In this document: piece after piece, positions 1-9,429 of the stretch
Layout: each line of letters starts with the position of its first letter
How positions within the stretch are numbered: position 1 is the stretch's first letter
Source: Dehalococcoidia bacterium
GTDB taxonomy: Bacteria > Chloroflexota > Dehalococcoidia > GIF9 > UBA5629
Length of the DNA: 43,204 nucleotides
NCBI GenBank assembly: GCA_028716085.1
Contig: JAQUQM010000006.1
Location: 1-43,204 of the forward strand
Direction: 5' to 3'
The notes under the pieces: generated by a model
The model's database searches: none
The model's input: the letters and a program-made list of their open reading frames with translations, nothing else
What the model was told of the DNA's origin: nothing
Position numbers and translations under genes: made by a program

Positions 1-453
1 GAAAGCTGAACAGGATGTTATATTCAGGATCCTCCCTTCTCCGCCCTTAATCATATCGGGAAGTACCAGCCTGGTAAGCTTGAAAACCGCCATAACGTTC
101 GTTTTAACCATGAGTTCCTGTTGCGCATAGTCGATTTCGCTGAAACTGCCATAATGAAAAGTGCCGGCATCGTTTATCAGAGCATCTATCTTTCCCGCAG
201 CTTCTCTGGCGGTATCGTATAGCTTTTCAGGCCCTTTCTCATCGGTCAGGTCGATATGAAAAGGCCAGACATTGATATTGAATTTTTTACTCAGATCAGA
301 AGCCATGCTGTCAAGTACAGCTCTGTTATAGGGACGGGAGTTAATAACCAGATTGGCGCCGTCCCTTGCAAATAAAAAAGCCAGCTCCTTACCTATGCCG
401 GAAGAGGCACCGGTTAGAAGAACATTTTTACCCCGGACTTCGAACCTGCTCAT
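1..453 (-). CDS. SDR family NAD(P)-dependent oxidoreductase (partial, C-terminus outside window)
   Basis: Minus-strand reading from ATG at 453 gives MSRFEVRGKNVLLTGASSGIGKELAFLFARDGANLVIN..., with the Rossmann TGASSGIGK motif; runs off the left edge. Confidence 0.85.
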   Translation of the reverse strand, partial: MSRFEVRGKNVLLTGASSGIGKELAFLFARDGANLVINSRPYNRAVLDSMASDLSKKFNINVWPFHIDLTDEKGPEKLYDTAREAAGKIDALINDAGTFHYGSFSEIDYAQQELMVKTNVMAVFKLTRLVLPDMIKGGEGRILNITSCSAF

Positions 454-593
454 TTTCGAAGGGACTTTTCACTGTTGGAGGAGTTGTACAGCAGCATGAT
501 AGGGAATTATACAACATCTCAAACAAATGACGCTGACATTTATTACGCCGGCAGGTATATAATTATCTCCAAATCCAAGCTGGAGAAAGAAAT

Positions 594-2381
594 ATGGCAA
601 GAATGATCCCGCCGCGTATTGCGGATGACATTAGAAGCAGCGGCGAGCGGCTTATCTTTGATAAATTGAAGCAGGCGGATAATTCACGGGATTGGGTGGT
701 GCTCCACTCACTTTCGCTGGAGAGGCACACCCGGCAGCTTTATGGAGAGATAGATTTTCTGGTGCTGGCCCCGGGATTGGGCATTTTCTGCCTGGAAGTT
801 AAAGCGGGAGGCATTAAAAGGGAGGAAGGTTTCTGGAAGTTTACCAACCGTTACGGGGAGTCAATAGTGACGACAAAAAGCCCGTTCGGTCAAGCCAGGG
901 ATGCCATGTACAGCCTCATGGTAACAATACGGGAACATTTCGGTGACGGGCACAGGCTCACCAGGGTAGTGTATGACTACGGCGTGATTTTCACAGATAT
1001 AAAATGTGATTTTGAAGGCATAGAAATTGACGAGAAGCAGGTATACGACAGGGAAGATATGGAATTCATCCCAATTCAGGAATATATAAAAAGACTTTCA
1101 CGGCATATTATTGAAAAGACGAAAGGCTGTAACTGGTTTGATCCCGTTGAATCACTACCCAATGAGAAAGATATCTCTGATCTGGTTGCATTTCTGCGAG
1201 GGAATTTTGAGAAACCGGTTACACTGGAAGCGGAAATCAATGACATTGAGTCCCGATTAAACCAGTTTACAGCCGAGCAATATGTATGCCTCGATGCCAT
1301 GCAGGATAATCCCCGCTGTCTTTTTGAGGGCGCGGCAGGTACCGGCAAAACAATGATCGCACTTGAATCGGCCAGGAGAGCAGTATTTGACGGCAAACGG
1401 ACACTCTTCGTTTGCTATAACGTGATACTGGGACGCTGGCTGGCCTCGCAGTTTAATTCAAATGTATCTGATCCTAGAGGCAATTTATATGTGGGGCACT
1501 TTCTGCACTTCCTTACTACAATACCGTCTGTGCCCAAGGTTGATCATGGCACGCTTGCCGACCGCAACGACTACTTTAAGAAAACACTGCCCAGGCAGGC
1601 CCTGAATGTATTACACAATCACGTGCTTAAACCGTTTGATAAATTGATCATCGATGAGGGGCAGGATCTGATCAGCCGGGAGTATTTGGAGGTGTTCGAT
1701 GCGCTACTAAAGAACGGGATGGCGGGCGGCAACTGGGAGATCTATTGCGATTTCAAGCGGCAAGCTATATTCTCCGGTGGGCTGACACCTGACCAGATGA
1801 TGCAATTGCTGAAAAGGCGCGCCGGTTTTTCCACGTACCATCTGACTGTTAATTGCCGGAACACTGTTTCCATTGGGGAGAGTGTTTCTATGTTATCGGG
1901 ATTCGAAAAGCCTCCATTTCTGCCGGGAAAAGTATATGGAAATCCGGTCAAGTATTATTACTATGCCAGTACTGAAGAGGGATGCCGGATACTGGAAAAC
2001 CTGCTGTCAGAACTTGGCCAACAGGGCATACCTCCCAACCGTATCACGATCCTATCTCCGCTAAGGCACAAGAACTCCAGTATCAAGCAGGTGGACGAAG
2101 ATTATCCCCTGCTGCATAAAATAAGCGCGCCTTCTTCGGAAGATTCGCCGCTGCCTGTTGAATGTAACGATATCCAGTATCACACAATACAGAGCTTCAA
2201 AGGCATGGAGAACTCCTACGTGATACTGATTGACATCGACTCTATTCACGGGGAGTGGATAAAGCACCTTCTCTATGTGGGCATGTCGCGTGCCAAGGCA
2301 GGGCTTGCGCTTCTGGTCAGTGGAGACCTAAAACAGGAACTGGAAGAGATACTGCATAAATCGACAGCCTTCGGCAATTAG
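594..2381 (+). CDS. NERD-domain nuclease / superfamily I (UvrD-like) helicase
   Basis: N-terminal NERD-like segment (YGEIDFLVLAPGLGIFCLEVKAG), Walker A FEGAAGTGKT, DEGQD Walker B-like motif, C-terminal VGMSRAK helicase motif. Confidence 0.85.
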   Translation: MARMIPPRIADDIRSSGERLIFDKLKQADNSRDWVVLHSLSLERHTRQLYGEIDFLVLAPGLGIFCLEVKAGGIKREEGFWKFTNRYGESIVTTKSPFGQARDAMYSLMVTIREHFGDGHRLTRVVYDYGVIFTDIKCDFEGIEIDEKQVYDREDMEFIPIQEYIKRLSRHIIEKTKGCNWFDPVESLPNEKDISDLVAFLRGNFEKPVTLEAEINDIESRLNQFTAEQYVCLDAMQDNPRCLFEGAAGTGKTMIALESARRAVFDGKRTLFVCYNVILGRWLASQFNSNVSDPRGNLYVGHFLHFLTTIPSVPKVDHGTLADRNDYFKKTLPRQALNVLHNHVLKPFDKLIIDEGQDLISREYLEVFDALLKNGMAGGNWEIYCDFKRQAIFSGGLTPDQMMQLLKRRAGFSTYHLTVNCRNTVSIGESVSMLSGFEKPPFLPGKVYGNPVKYYYYASTEEGCRILENLLSELGQQGIPPNRITILSPLRHKNSSIKQVDEDYPLLHKISAPSSEDSPLPVECNDIQYHTIQSFKGMENSYVILIDIDSIHGEWIKHLLYVGMSRAKAGLALLVSGDLKQELEEILHKSTAFGN

Positions 2382-2489
2382 CCACAGGGTAAATTGGATT
2401 ACATCATTTTCCCTTTGTTTTCAGTTGATTATCTGGAATCTGTCATAAATCGAAAACCATATATGAACAATTTAAACCGGGGATTTGTT

Positions 2490-2510
2490 ATTAAGATGCC
2501 ATATCTTAAT
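2490..2510. terminator. Short perfect hairpin between convergent genes (possible terminator)
   Basis: ATTAAGAT-gccat-ATCTTAAT, 8-bp perfect arms, 8 nt past the stop of the PAC2 gene; no clear U-tract. Confidence 0.35.
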
Positions 2511-2518
2511 AGGGGGAA

Positions 2519-3406
2519 TCACTCGTCACGGCGCTGGCTTTTAAGAAAATCCTCAATATCCTTGATGATTTTATCAGCCCCTTCGAGAGAGCCTCCCAGA
2601 TTACTGCCTTCAATATCGTATTGCTCTTCAAGGGTTTTGAGGAATGTGCGCATCTGTTCATTTTCGCCGAGTAATGTATTAAGCATTGCGTATAAATTAT
2701 CGGCTGCCTTATTAAGCTCATCCAGATTGACTGCAATATCCAGAACGGCGCTGACTTTTTTAACCATTTCAAGGCAGACTATGGGATTAGTATCGGCGCG
2801 AATATAGAACGGCACATGCCCCCAGATGCTGACGGCAGGTATCCTGCGCATGGCACAGATAGTCAGTAGAAGACCGTGAACGCTGCTGGGTCCCTGGTAG
2901 TTTATCGGTTCAATAGTAAACTTTTTAAACATTTCCAGGAGACCTGTTTCGTTCACCAGACCGCTGATTCGCGTCTTTCTGGTGTGGGGTATCCTATCGA
3001 AAAGGCCGCCAATGGCATAGACGCGGTTGACATTATATAATCCGGCCAGATCGGCTACGGCCTCAACGTACGTCTGCCATTTCATCTGGGGTTCAATTCC
3101 GGTGAGTATGATGAGGTCATGCTCGCCGTTTTGATTGTGCCAGTAATAAAAACTATTGACAGGCAAGCGCAGTGGGGTCATCAATCCTTTTTCGATGCTG
3201 ACCGTAGGTCTAACAGTGGCAAAATCATAAAATTCGTCGGACTTGATTTCGGCGAATTTCTTGGCAGCCAATGTACTAATCAGGTAAGACAGCGTGCCGG
3301 TTGATACCTGTGCTGCATCAGGCCATCCTATAAAGGCCGCTATCAAGTCAGGCCGGCGTAAAGGTGGTTGCTGAAAAAAGATGATTTTTCCGAGTTCCAT
3401 CCTCAA
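2519..3406 (-). CDS. PAC2 family protein (proteasome-assembly-chaperone-like)
   Basis: RPDLIAAFIGWPDAAQVSTGTLSYLI... N-terminus and overall length typical of the PAC2 family. Confidence 0.75.
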   Translation of the reverse strand: MRMELGKIIFFQQPPLRRPDLIAAFIGWPDAAQVSTGTLSYLISTLAAKKFAEIKSDEFYDFATVRPTVSIEKGLMTPLRLPVNSFYYWHNQNGEHDLIILTGIEPQMKWQTYVEAVADLAGLYNVNRVYAIGGLFDRIPHTRKTRISGLVNETGLLEMFKKFTIEPINYQGPSSVHGLLLTICAMRRIPAVSIWGHVPFYIRADTNPIVCLEMVKKVSAVLDIAVNLDELNKAADNLYAMLNTLLGENEQMRTFLKTLEEQYDIEGSNLGGSLEGADKIIKDIEDFLKSQRRDE

Positions 3407-4134
3407 TTACCACAGCAGAATACTTCAAAGTTTGCTGTGCCTCTCGCCTCGTTGCCTTTGTCATCGGTTACCACGACATCTACTGTATAATCGCCTGCTA
3501 CACCAGGAGCAATCCAGTCCACCTTACTGGCAGTTCCTTCGTTCACACCCTTACCCTGTAATCTGCCGTTAGACGCAGTCCAGGTGTATTTCAGGTTACC
3601 GCTATTTTCACCTTCGACGATGCACTGAATAGGAGAAGACATCCAGATTCGAATTCTCTTAGAACCGGTAACCGTTTCTTTTGAAGGCAGGGTCATTCTG
3701 AGCATTACAGGTGGTTCTGTAACAGTCCCGTCCAAATTGTAAGCTACTTTCAGATCTTTTGTGAATTGGGTTTCCCCTCCCTTTCCATCTGATACGATAA
3801 CTGTAAGGTGAAACGTCCCCATTTTATCCGGAGACAGCCACGTAACTTTATTTCCATCAATCATTAATGTGCCGTTATCCACAAGCCATGAATAACTAAG
3901 CGTATCTCCATCGGGATCTCTGGCAATACACTGGAACTCACCATAAGACTCGGGCGGCCATTCACCAGTACCATAAAACGATTCGATTACCGGCGGCCTG
4001 TTGGCCTGGGGTGCCACTGGCTCTGCAGTCCGTGCCGGGGCACCGCAAGCGGATGCTATTATCAAGCCAAAAAAGACTGTAGTAAATGCAATTCTCGATG
4101 TTCTATTAAACAGCATAACAACTCCTCTGTACAA
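3403..4134 (-). CDS. Ig/PKD-like repeat lipoprotein, copy 2 of a tandem pair
   Basis: Signal peptide with lipobox-like IIASAC; PKD-like motifs (RDPDGDTLSYSWLVDNGT, YTVDVVVTDDKGNEARG); ends FEVFCCGN; 4-bp overlap with the PAC2 gene. Confidence 0.75.
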   Translation of the reverse strand: MYRGVVMLFNRTSRIAFTTVFFGLIIASACGAPARTAEPVAPQANRPPVIESFYGTGEWPPESYGEFQCIARDPDGDTLSYSWLVDNGTLMIDGNKVTWLSPDKMGTFHLTVIVSDGKGGETQFTKDLKVAYNLDGTVTEPPVMLRMTLPSKETVTGSKRIRIWMSSPIQCIVEGENSGNLKYTWTASNGRLQGKGVNEGTASKVDWIAPGVAGDYTVDVVVTDDKGNEARGTANFEVFCCGN

Positions 4135-4160
4135 CTTGTTAATTGTGATGACTGGTATGG

Positions 4161-4880
4161 CTATTCACTGCCGCAGCAAAATACGTCGAATTCTACCTGT
4201 CCACTTGCCTCGTTACCAGTTTTGTCGGTGACAAATACAGAAACAGTATAATTACCTTTTACACCGGGGGCGATCCAGCCAACACTGTCAGCCGTTCCCG
4301 CATTCAGGTTATTGGCGGCCAACCTGCCCTCATGTGCGGTCCATTTGAAGGTAAGCTGCTCCAGGTCACTGTTTTGCGGAACGCATTGTATTATGGAAGT
4401 AGTCCATATCCTGACCCTGCGTGATTCTTTAACCACTTCCTTTGAAGGCAGGTTGATTTTCAAGTAGATTGTCTTATCCGGCTCAATGTTTCCATAGGGA
4501 TTATTGGTCACTTTGAACTTTCTAGTAGCAGTAGCTTCCGCGCCTTTGCTATTGGAGACTTTAACCGTAACAGCATATTCCCCCTCGGTATCCGGGGCAA
4601 TCCAGGTGACCTCCTCCCCATCCCCCTTTATGGTGCCGTTTTCTGCAGACCAGACGAATGTAAGAACGTCTTTATCCGGATTTGAGACGGGGCAGCGCAG
4701 GACACCTTCTTGACCGGGTTTCCATTCAAGTGCACCGGCAATCGTGGAAATAACCGGAGTATGATCAGCCGGATTTGAATCGGAAGGCTGCCCCGAAGGA
4801 ACTGTATTACATGACATGATAGAAAAAAGTATCGATGCGCCAGCAAGAAATATAATTAATAACTTATGTTTATGTTTCAC
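4161..4880 (-). CDS. Ig/PKD-like repeat lipoprotein, copy 1 of a tandem pair
   Basis: Lipobox-like FSIMSC; clearly paralogous to the 3403-4134 product (LPSKEVVKESRRVRIW / LPSKETVTGSKRIRIW; FDVFCCGSE / FEVFCCGN). Confidence 0.75.
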   Translation of the reverse strand: MKHKHKLLIIFLAGASILFSIMSCNTVPSGQPSDSNPADHTPVISTIAGALEWKPGQEGVLRCPVSNPDKDVLTFVWSAENGTIKGDGEEVTWIAPDTEGEYAVTVKVSNSKGAEATATRKFKVTNNPYGNIEPDKTIYLKINLPSKEVVKESRRVRIWTTSIIQCVPQNSDLEQLTFKWTAHEGRLAANNLNAGTADSVGWIAPGVKGNYTVSVFVTDKTGNEASGQVEFDVFCCGSE

Positions 4881-5067
4881 CGCAGCTTTCTCCTGAATTT
4901 ACAGTAGCTTAACCAAAGAATATATAAGTAAAGCAGTCATCTTGAATATAATCCATTAGATCAAACTTATTATTGCAGTTTAAATATTATATAATTTTAA
5001 TTCGACAACATTAAATTTATGTCATTGTGCTATACGGGCCTGTACTCTGGCTGAATGCAAATTTAAT

Positions 5068-5793
5068 ATGCAGTGGATTCCGTTTACGTCCAGCCTTCTC
5101 AGTTTGTTTTTCACTGTTTTTTTAATTTACCTGTATATTGCAACCAAGGAAAAAAGTTTTTTGATCTTGAGTGCCGGGCTGTTATTTTACTGTATATCAA
5201 CAGCCACCGAGTTCATTATTGAAGCAGGTGGCCTGAACATTTTTGTTTACAGGCTCTGGTATCTTACAGGCGCAATCTATGTGGCGGCTTATATTGCCGC
5301 GGGAGCAGTATATTCCATTTTACCTAAGAATGTACGGAATCCATCATTAATACTGTTGGTCCTGGCGTCTTTATATGCGGCAATAACAATTTTTACCTTT
5401 CCCATTGATATAACAGGAATGAACGACCTGACAACCGGTTTATTACCCATGCGTGTGCGGATTATATCGCCATTTTTTAACATTGCGGCAGTGGCTGCAA
5501 TATTGATTGCCTGTTTCTATGAGCTTTACCTGTTGTTGAAAAAGAGCGGGAAAGTGAAAACAATGATATCTTTTTTCCTCATTACAGCGGGCATGCTTTT
5601 ACCGGGTATAGGTGGAGTAGCATTACGCGCAGGCATGTCAACCTCAATTTATTTTTATGTTCTTGAGTTGCTGGGACTTATCATACTTTATGTTGGAATA
5701 CTTGTAGGTCATGTTCTTAAGGCAAACTATTGGAGCATGGGCCGAAATACGCATGATGAAACTGAACGCTACGCAAATGAAGAGACTACATAG
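5068..5793 (+). CDS. Multi-spanning membrane protein of unknown function
   Basis: 241-aa ORF with about seven hydrophobic segments; its stop codon (5791-5793) directly abuts the next ATG. Confidence 0.65.
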   Translation: MQWIPFTSSLLSLFFTVFLIYLYIATKEKSFLILSAGLLFYCISTATEFIIEAGGLNIFVYRLWYLTGAIYVAAYIAAGAVYSILPKNVRNPSLILLVLASLYAAITIFTFPIDITGMNDLTTGLLPMRVRIISPFFNIAAVAAILIACFYELYLLLKKSGKVKTMISFFLITAGMLLPGIGGVALRAGMSTSIYFYVLELLGLIILYVGILVGHVLKANYWSMGRNTHDETERYANEETT

Positions 5794-7251
5794 ATGGATA
5801 GAGCAAAATACCTGGAATTAGACAAGATTTTTCATCCGCATAATGTGGCTGTCATAGGTGCTTCCCAGTTTGGAGATATAGCCTCGCTGGCTCTGCTGTC
5901 AACCAAAATCAAGGACCGTGTATATTTTGTTAATCCCAAGTATAGTGAGATATACGGCAGGAAATGTTATGCGAGCATCCTGGATATTCCCGATCCGGTT
6001 GATTATGCGATATTTGGCATTAATGCGAAATTTGTCCCCGATGTGCTGGCCGATTGCATTAAGAAAGGCGTCAGGGCTGCCCACATTTATACATCGGGTT
6101 TTAGTGAAACGGGTTTACCCGAAGCAATCGAGCTTGAAAGGAAAGTTAAACGGATTGCTGAAGGAAAAATCAGATTAATCGGGCCGAACTGCTTCGGTAT
6201 TTACTGTCCGGAATCGGGGCTGGCAATCGTACCGGAGTCCTTAGAGCAGGAAGGAAATGTAGGCGTGATCACACAGAGCGGTAGCGTGGCAGAGTCTTTC
6301 TCCTATTTTGGGAAAACAAAGAATCTGAAATTCAGTAAGGTAATCAGCTATGGTAATGCTATAGACCTGGACTGCACGGATTTTTTAGAGTATTTAGCTG
6401 ATGATCCGCAGACAAAAGTAATAGCACTATATATCGAAGGATCGAGAGATGGGGAGCGATTGAAAAGGGCACTCAAGTATGCTTCGGCAAAAAAGCCGAT
6501 AGTGGCAATTAAAGGAGGTCTGACCGAGAATGGCAGCCGTGTTGCTACTTCGCACACAGCCGCCATGACGGGCACTCCCGAGCTATGGAAATCGCTTTTT
6601 AAACAATGTGGTGTGATTCAGGTAAATAGTTACGATGAAATGGTCAATGCCGTGATGGCCTTCAGTTATTTGAATCTTCCTGCAGGCAACAGGGTATCCA
6701 TTTTAAGTAATTCCGGAGGCTTCAGCGTGATACAGACCGATTTATGCCATGCTGAGGGAATTGAAGTTCCAAAGTTTACCGACGGGACCATTAAGCAATT
6801 GAGGCAACTGGTACCACTTGCCGGCACTATAATCGGCAATCCTCTGGATGCCTGGCCTGTTTACTATAAAATCTATGAGAAAGAAGGCAATCTCGCCGAT
6901 ATTATCGGAATCCTCGGAGCAGATAAAAATATTGACATGCTGGTAGTGCAGTTCGACCAGTTCCGTTATATCAGGCGGATGCGGCAGAGCGAAGCGGGAG
7001 AGCACACCCGCACCCTGACTGAGGTGATGCTGACAGGAATGCAGCATGTCCGGGATGTGATAGGCAAGCCCGTGATAGCTTGCGTGGTTATTGATCCCTT
7101 TCTGGAAGATGACGAGGATAGGGAATGTAACTTGATGATGAAAAATGTATTTGAGCAAAACAACTTCCCTGTCTATCCATCGCTGGATGCGGGAATCAAA
7201 GCTGTATCAAAATTATTCAAATACGCTTCAATGCACGTTGCGGATAAATAA
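5794..7251 (+). CDS. CoA-binding protein, ADP-forming acetate/acyl-CoA synthetase alpha-subunit-like
   Basis: N-terminal CoA-binding domain (NVAVIGASQFGDIASLALLS), GPNCFGIYCP, TQSGSVAESF, phospho-His region ATSHTAAMTG, SNSGGFSVIQTD. Confidence 0.85.
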   Translation: MDRAKYLELDKIFHPHNVAVIGASQFGDIASLALLSTKIKDRVYFVNPKYSEIYGRKCYASILDIPDPVDYAIFGINAKFVPDVLADCIKKGVRAAHIYTSGFSETGLPEAIELERKVKRIAEGKIRLIGPNCFGIYCPESGLAIVPESLEQEGNVGVITQSGSVAESFSYFGKTKNLKFSKVISYGNAIDLDCTDFLEYLADDPQTKVIALYIEGSRDGERLKRALKYASAKKPIVAIKGGLTENGSRVATSHTAAMTGTPELWKSLFKQCGVIQVNSYDEMVNAVMAFSYLNLPAGNRVSILSNSGGFSVIQTDLCHAEGIEVPKFTDGTIKQLRQLVPLAGTIIGNPLDAWPVYYKIYEKEGNLADIIGILGADKNIDMLVVQFDQFRYIRRMRQSEAGEHTRTLTEVMLTGMQHVRDVIGKPVIACVVIDPFLEDDEDRECNLMMKNVFEQNNFPVYPSLDAGIKAVSKLFKYASMHVADK

Positions 7252-7278
7252 ATATTCGTAGCAAGTATATTAGGAACA

Positions 7279-9414
7279 CTAAACCGATAGCTTCTTATAT
7301 AACATAGGCAGGTGTTGGGGCAAAGCTTCAATATCGTCCAGCACCTCGTATCCGATATCCTGGCACATCGTTCTAAGGTAATCATTGCCCGATGAGTCCA
7401 CAGTTAAACAAAAAGGTGTGATATTCTTTTTCGAGGCTTCAAGCAGTGCCATCTTGGTGTCATTGATTGCATATTCTTTATCGTCATCGTCCCATCCGTA
7501 CATGGAATCCTGGGGGTAGCCGTCACTAACCAGGAACAGCAGCTTTAGTGAACTGCTAAAAGCATCGAGCTTGGAGACAGCGTGCCGCACAGCAGGTCCC
7601 ATCCTGGTACCGTGGATTGGTGCAATCTGGTCTACCCTTCGCTTAATCTTTTCCGTGAAGGCTTCATTAAGATCCTTAATAACGAGAAATTGAACTTTGG
7701 AGCGGCCATGCCCGGAAAAACCGTATATTCCGTATGTATCTCCCAGAGTTTCGATAGCGTTCATCAGGAGAACGATGCTTTCCTTCTCAACATCAATGAT
7801 GCGCCGGCGCGGCTGCATGCAAAATTTAATAAAATCGTACTTGATAGACTCGTCGTACTGCATCGGTGTTTTGTTCTTGCTAATCAGATCAGCCGTCGAG
7901 CCGCTCATATCCAGGAGAAATACCACGGCGACATCCCGCTGGATTTTCTTCTTTTTCCAGTAGACCTTACCCGACGGAGTATGTCCCGCTCTTTTGTCCA
8001 ACAGTTCACTGATAACAAGATCAAGATCATATTCGTCGCCATCATCCAGATTCTTGGCTTTATACAATAGTTCGGCGGGCAGCTTTTCAAACTGCCTTTT
8101 CAGTTCTGATGCCAGGATTTTCTGGCTTTCAAGTGTTTTTTCATAGAAATAGCTGCTGCCCTCACCCAGTACCTTCTCCCTGATACAACACCACTCAGGG
8201 AGATAGCGCTTGGCGCGGAAATCCCACTCTTCGTAATTAAAGAGTTTTTCTCCCTCTTCAGGTGTGATGGGAAGTCCGGTGTCCCTTGGCTGATATCGGT
8301 CAACCTGCTGATATTTCGCCTGTGAGAACTGATAAATGTGGACTCCGCGGGGCAGGTCAGCTACCGATAATCCGGTCGATGAAAGGAATTGCGCTTCGGC
8401 AATATCGCTGATACCAACTTGCTGATCTCCCAGTTTTTGCAGATCTTCTGCAGTCATCGGCATCGTTGATGACTGACCCGATTTGCCCCTCATTTCCATG
8501 TTTAATTTTAACTGGTCGGTCTCGAAGTTGCCTATATATTCCTGAGCTTCGAGATCAATTAAGTCGGGCTCCCGTGTTTCGGCATCATACAGTCCTAACG
8601 AGGAAACAATCATGTTTTTAGGTATCTTCCGGGCAATATTGTATATCCTTATCGTGGCTTCTGCTGTATCCTCCACAGTTGCCGCCGTGGAATAAAGTTT
8701 TCCAACGATTTCGCCTGCCAGATGCAAGGGTTCCTCCAGGGCATCAATACGAAGGGTAGCTGTCTCATCGAATTCAAGAGTCTCCAGCATTTCGCAGAAA
8801 GCACGCCTCAGAGTCATAGCAGGCAGCTGTTGCAGTGCGCAAACGATAGCCTGCTGCATTTTGGAGTAGCTGTGTTTGATTCCAGGATAAAAGTGTTTAA
8901 CAAGATAACTAATGCGTATATTTTCAGCTGCAACAAATATCTGAGCTGCTAGGAGGTGGTCATCAAAGAGACCAAGGAACCTGTTTAGGGGAGAAGCATC
9001 TGACTGAGCCGCTGATTCCATATCGAAACGGAGGTCCTTAAAAAGTGTAGATTTTTTATCAAATAAAAAATCGAACGATCCGAACTCTATATGGCCGGCT
9101 TGTTGAGTGACAGCGGACTTATACCAGGAGAAATTCTCCGCATATGTGGGGTAATTCAAGAAAGAGGCGGGTAAAGAAACTCGAACCGGATCTTTATTCG
9201 CCAAACCAGACTTCAGTTGACTCCACCAGACGTTTCGATAGGCAAGAATAGAATCAGACTCGCCATGGCAGAAGTCGATTTCCTTACCGATAAGGGCTCT
9301 ACAATAAAACTGGAGGATCGATTCAATGGACGCCAGTTCGATGCCGAAATACCTGTCCTGATTCGCCTCTTCTCTGATATGTGGTCTTTTCGATGGCTTG
9401 CTCATGCTTAACAA
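7279..9414 (-). CDS. VWA-domain protein, NorD/CbbO-like
   Basis: C-terminal VWA with MIDAS-like VVFLLDMSGSTAD and a later FLVSDGYPQDSMYG; partner AAA+ gene directly upstream. Confidence 0.8.
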   Translation of the reverse strand: MLSMSKPSKRPHIREEANQDRYFGIELASIESILQFYCRALIGKEIDFCHGESDSILAYRNVWWSQLKSGLANKDPVRVSLPASFLNYPTYAENFSWYKSAVTQQAGHIEFGSFDFLFDKKSTLFKDLRFDMESAAQSDASPLNRFLGLFDDHLLAAQIFVAAENIRISYLVKHFYPGIKHSYSKMQQAIVCALQQLPAMTLRRAFCEMLETLEFDETATLRIDALEEPLHLAGEIVGKLYSTAATVEDTAEATIRIYNIARKIPKNMIVSSLGLYDAETREPDLIDLEAQEYIGNFETDQLKLNMEMRGKSGQSSTMPMTAEDLQKLGDQQVGISDIAEAQFLSSTGLSVADLPRGVHIYQFSQAKYQQVDRYQPRDTGLPITPEEGEKLFNYEEWDFRAKRYLPEWCCIREKVLGEGSSYFYEKTLESQKILASELKRQFEKLPAELLYKAKNLDDGDEYDLDLVISELLDKRAGHTPSGKVYWKKKKIQRDVAVVFLLDMSGSTADLISKNKTPMQYDESIKYDFIKFCMQPRRRIIDVEKESIVLLMNAIETLGDTYGIYGFSGHGRSKVQFLVIKDLNEAFTEKIKRRVDQIAPIHGTRMGPAVRHAVSKLDAFSSSLKLLFLVSDGYPQDSMYGWDDDDKEYAINDTKMALLEASKKNITPFCLTVDSSGNDYLRTMCQDIGYEVLDDIEALPQHLPMLYKKLSV

Positions 9415-9429
9415 TCATTTCGCTTTTAT

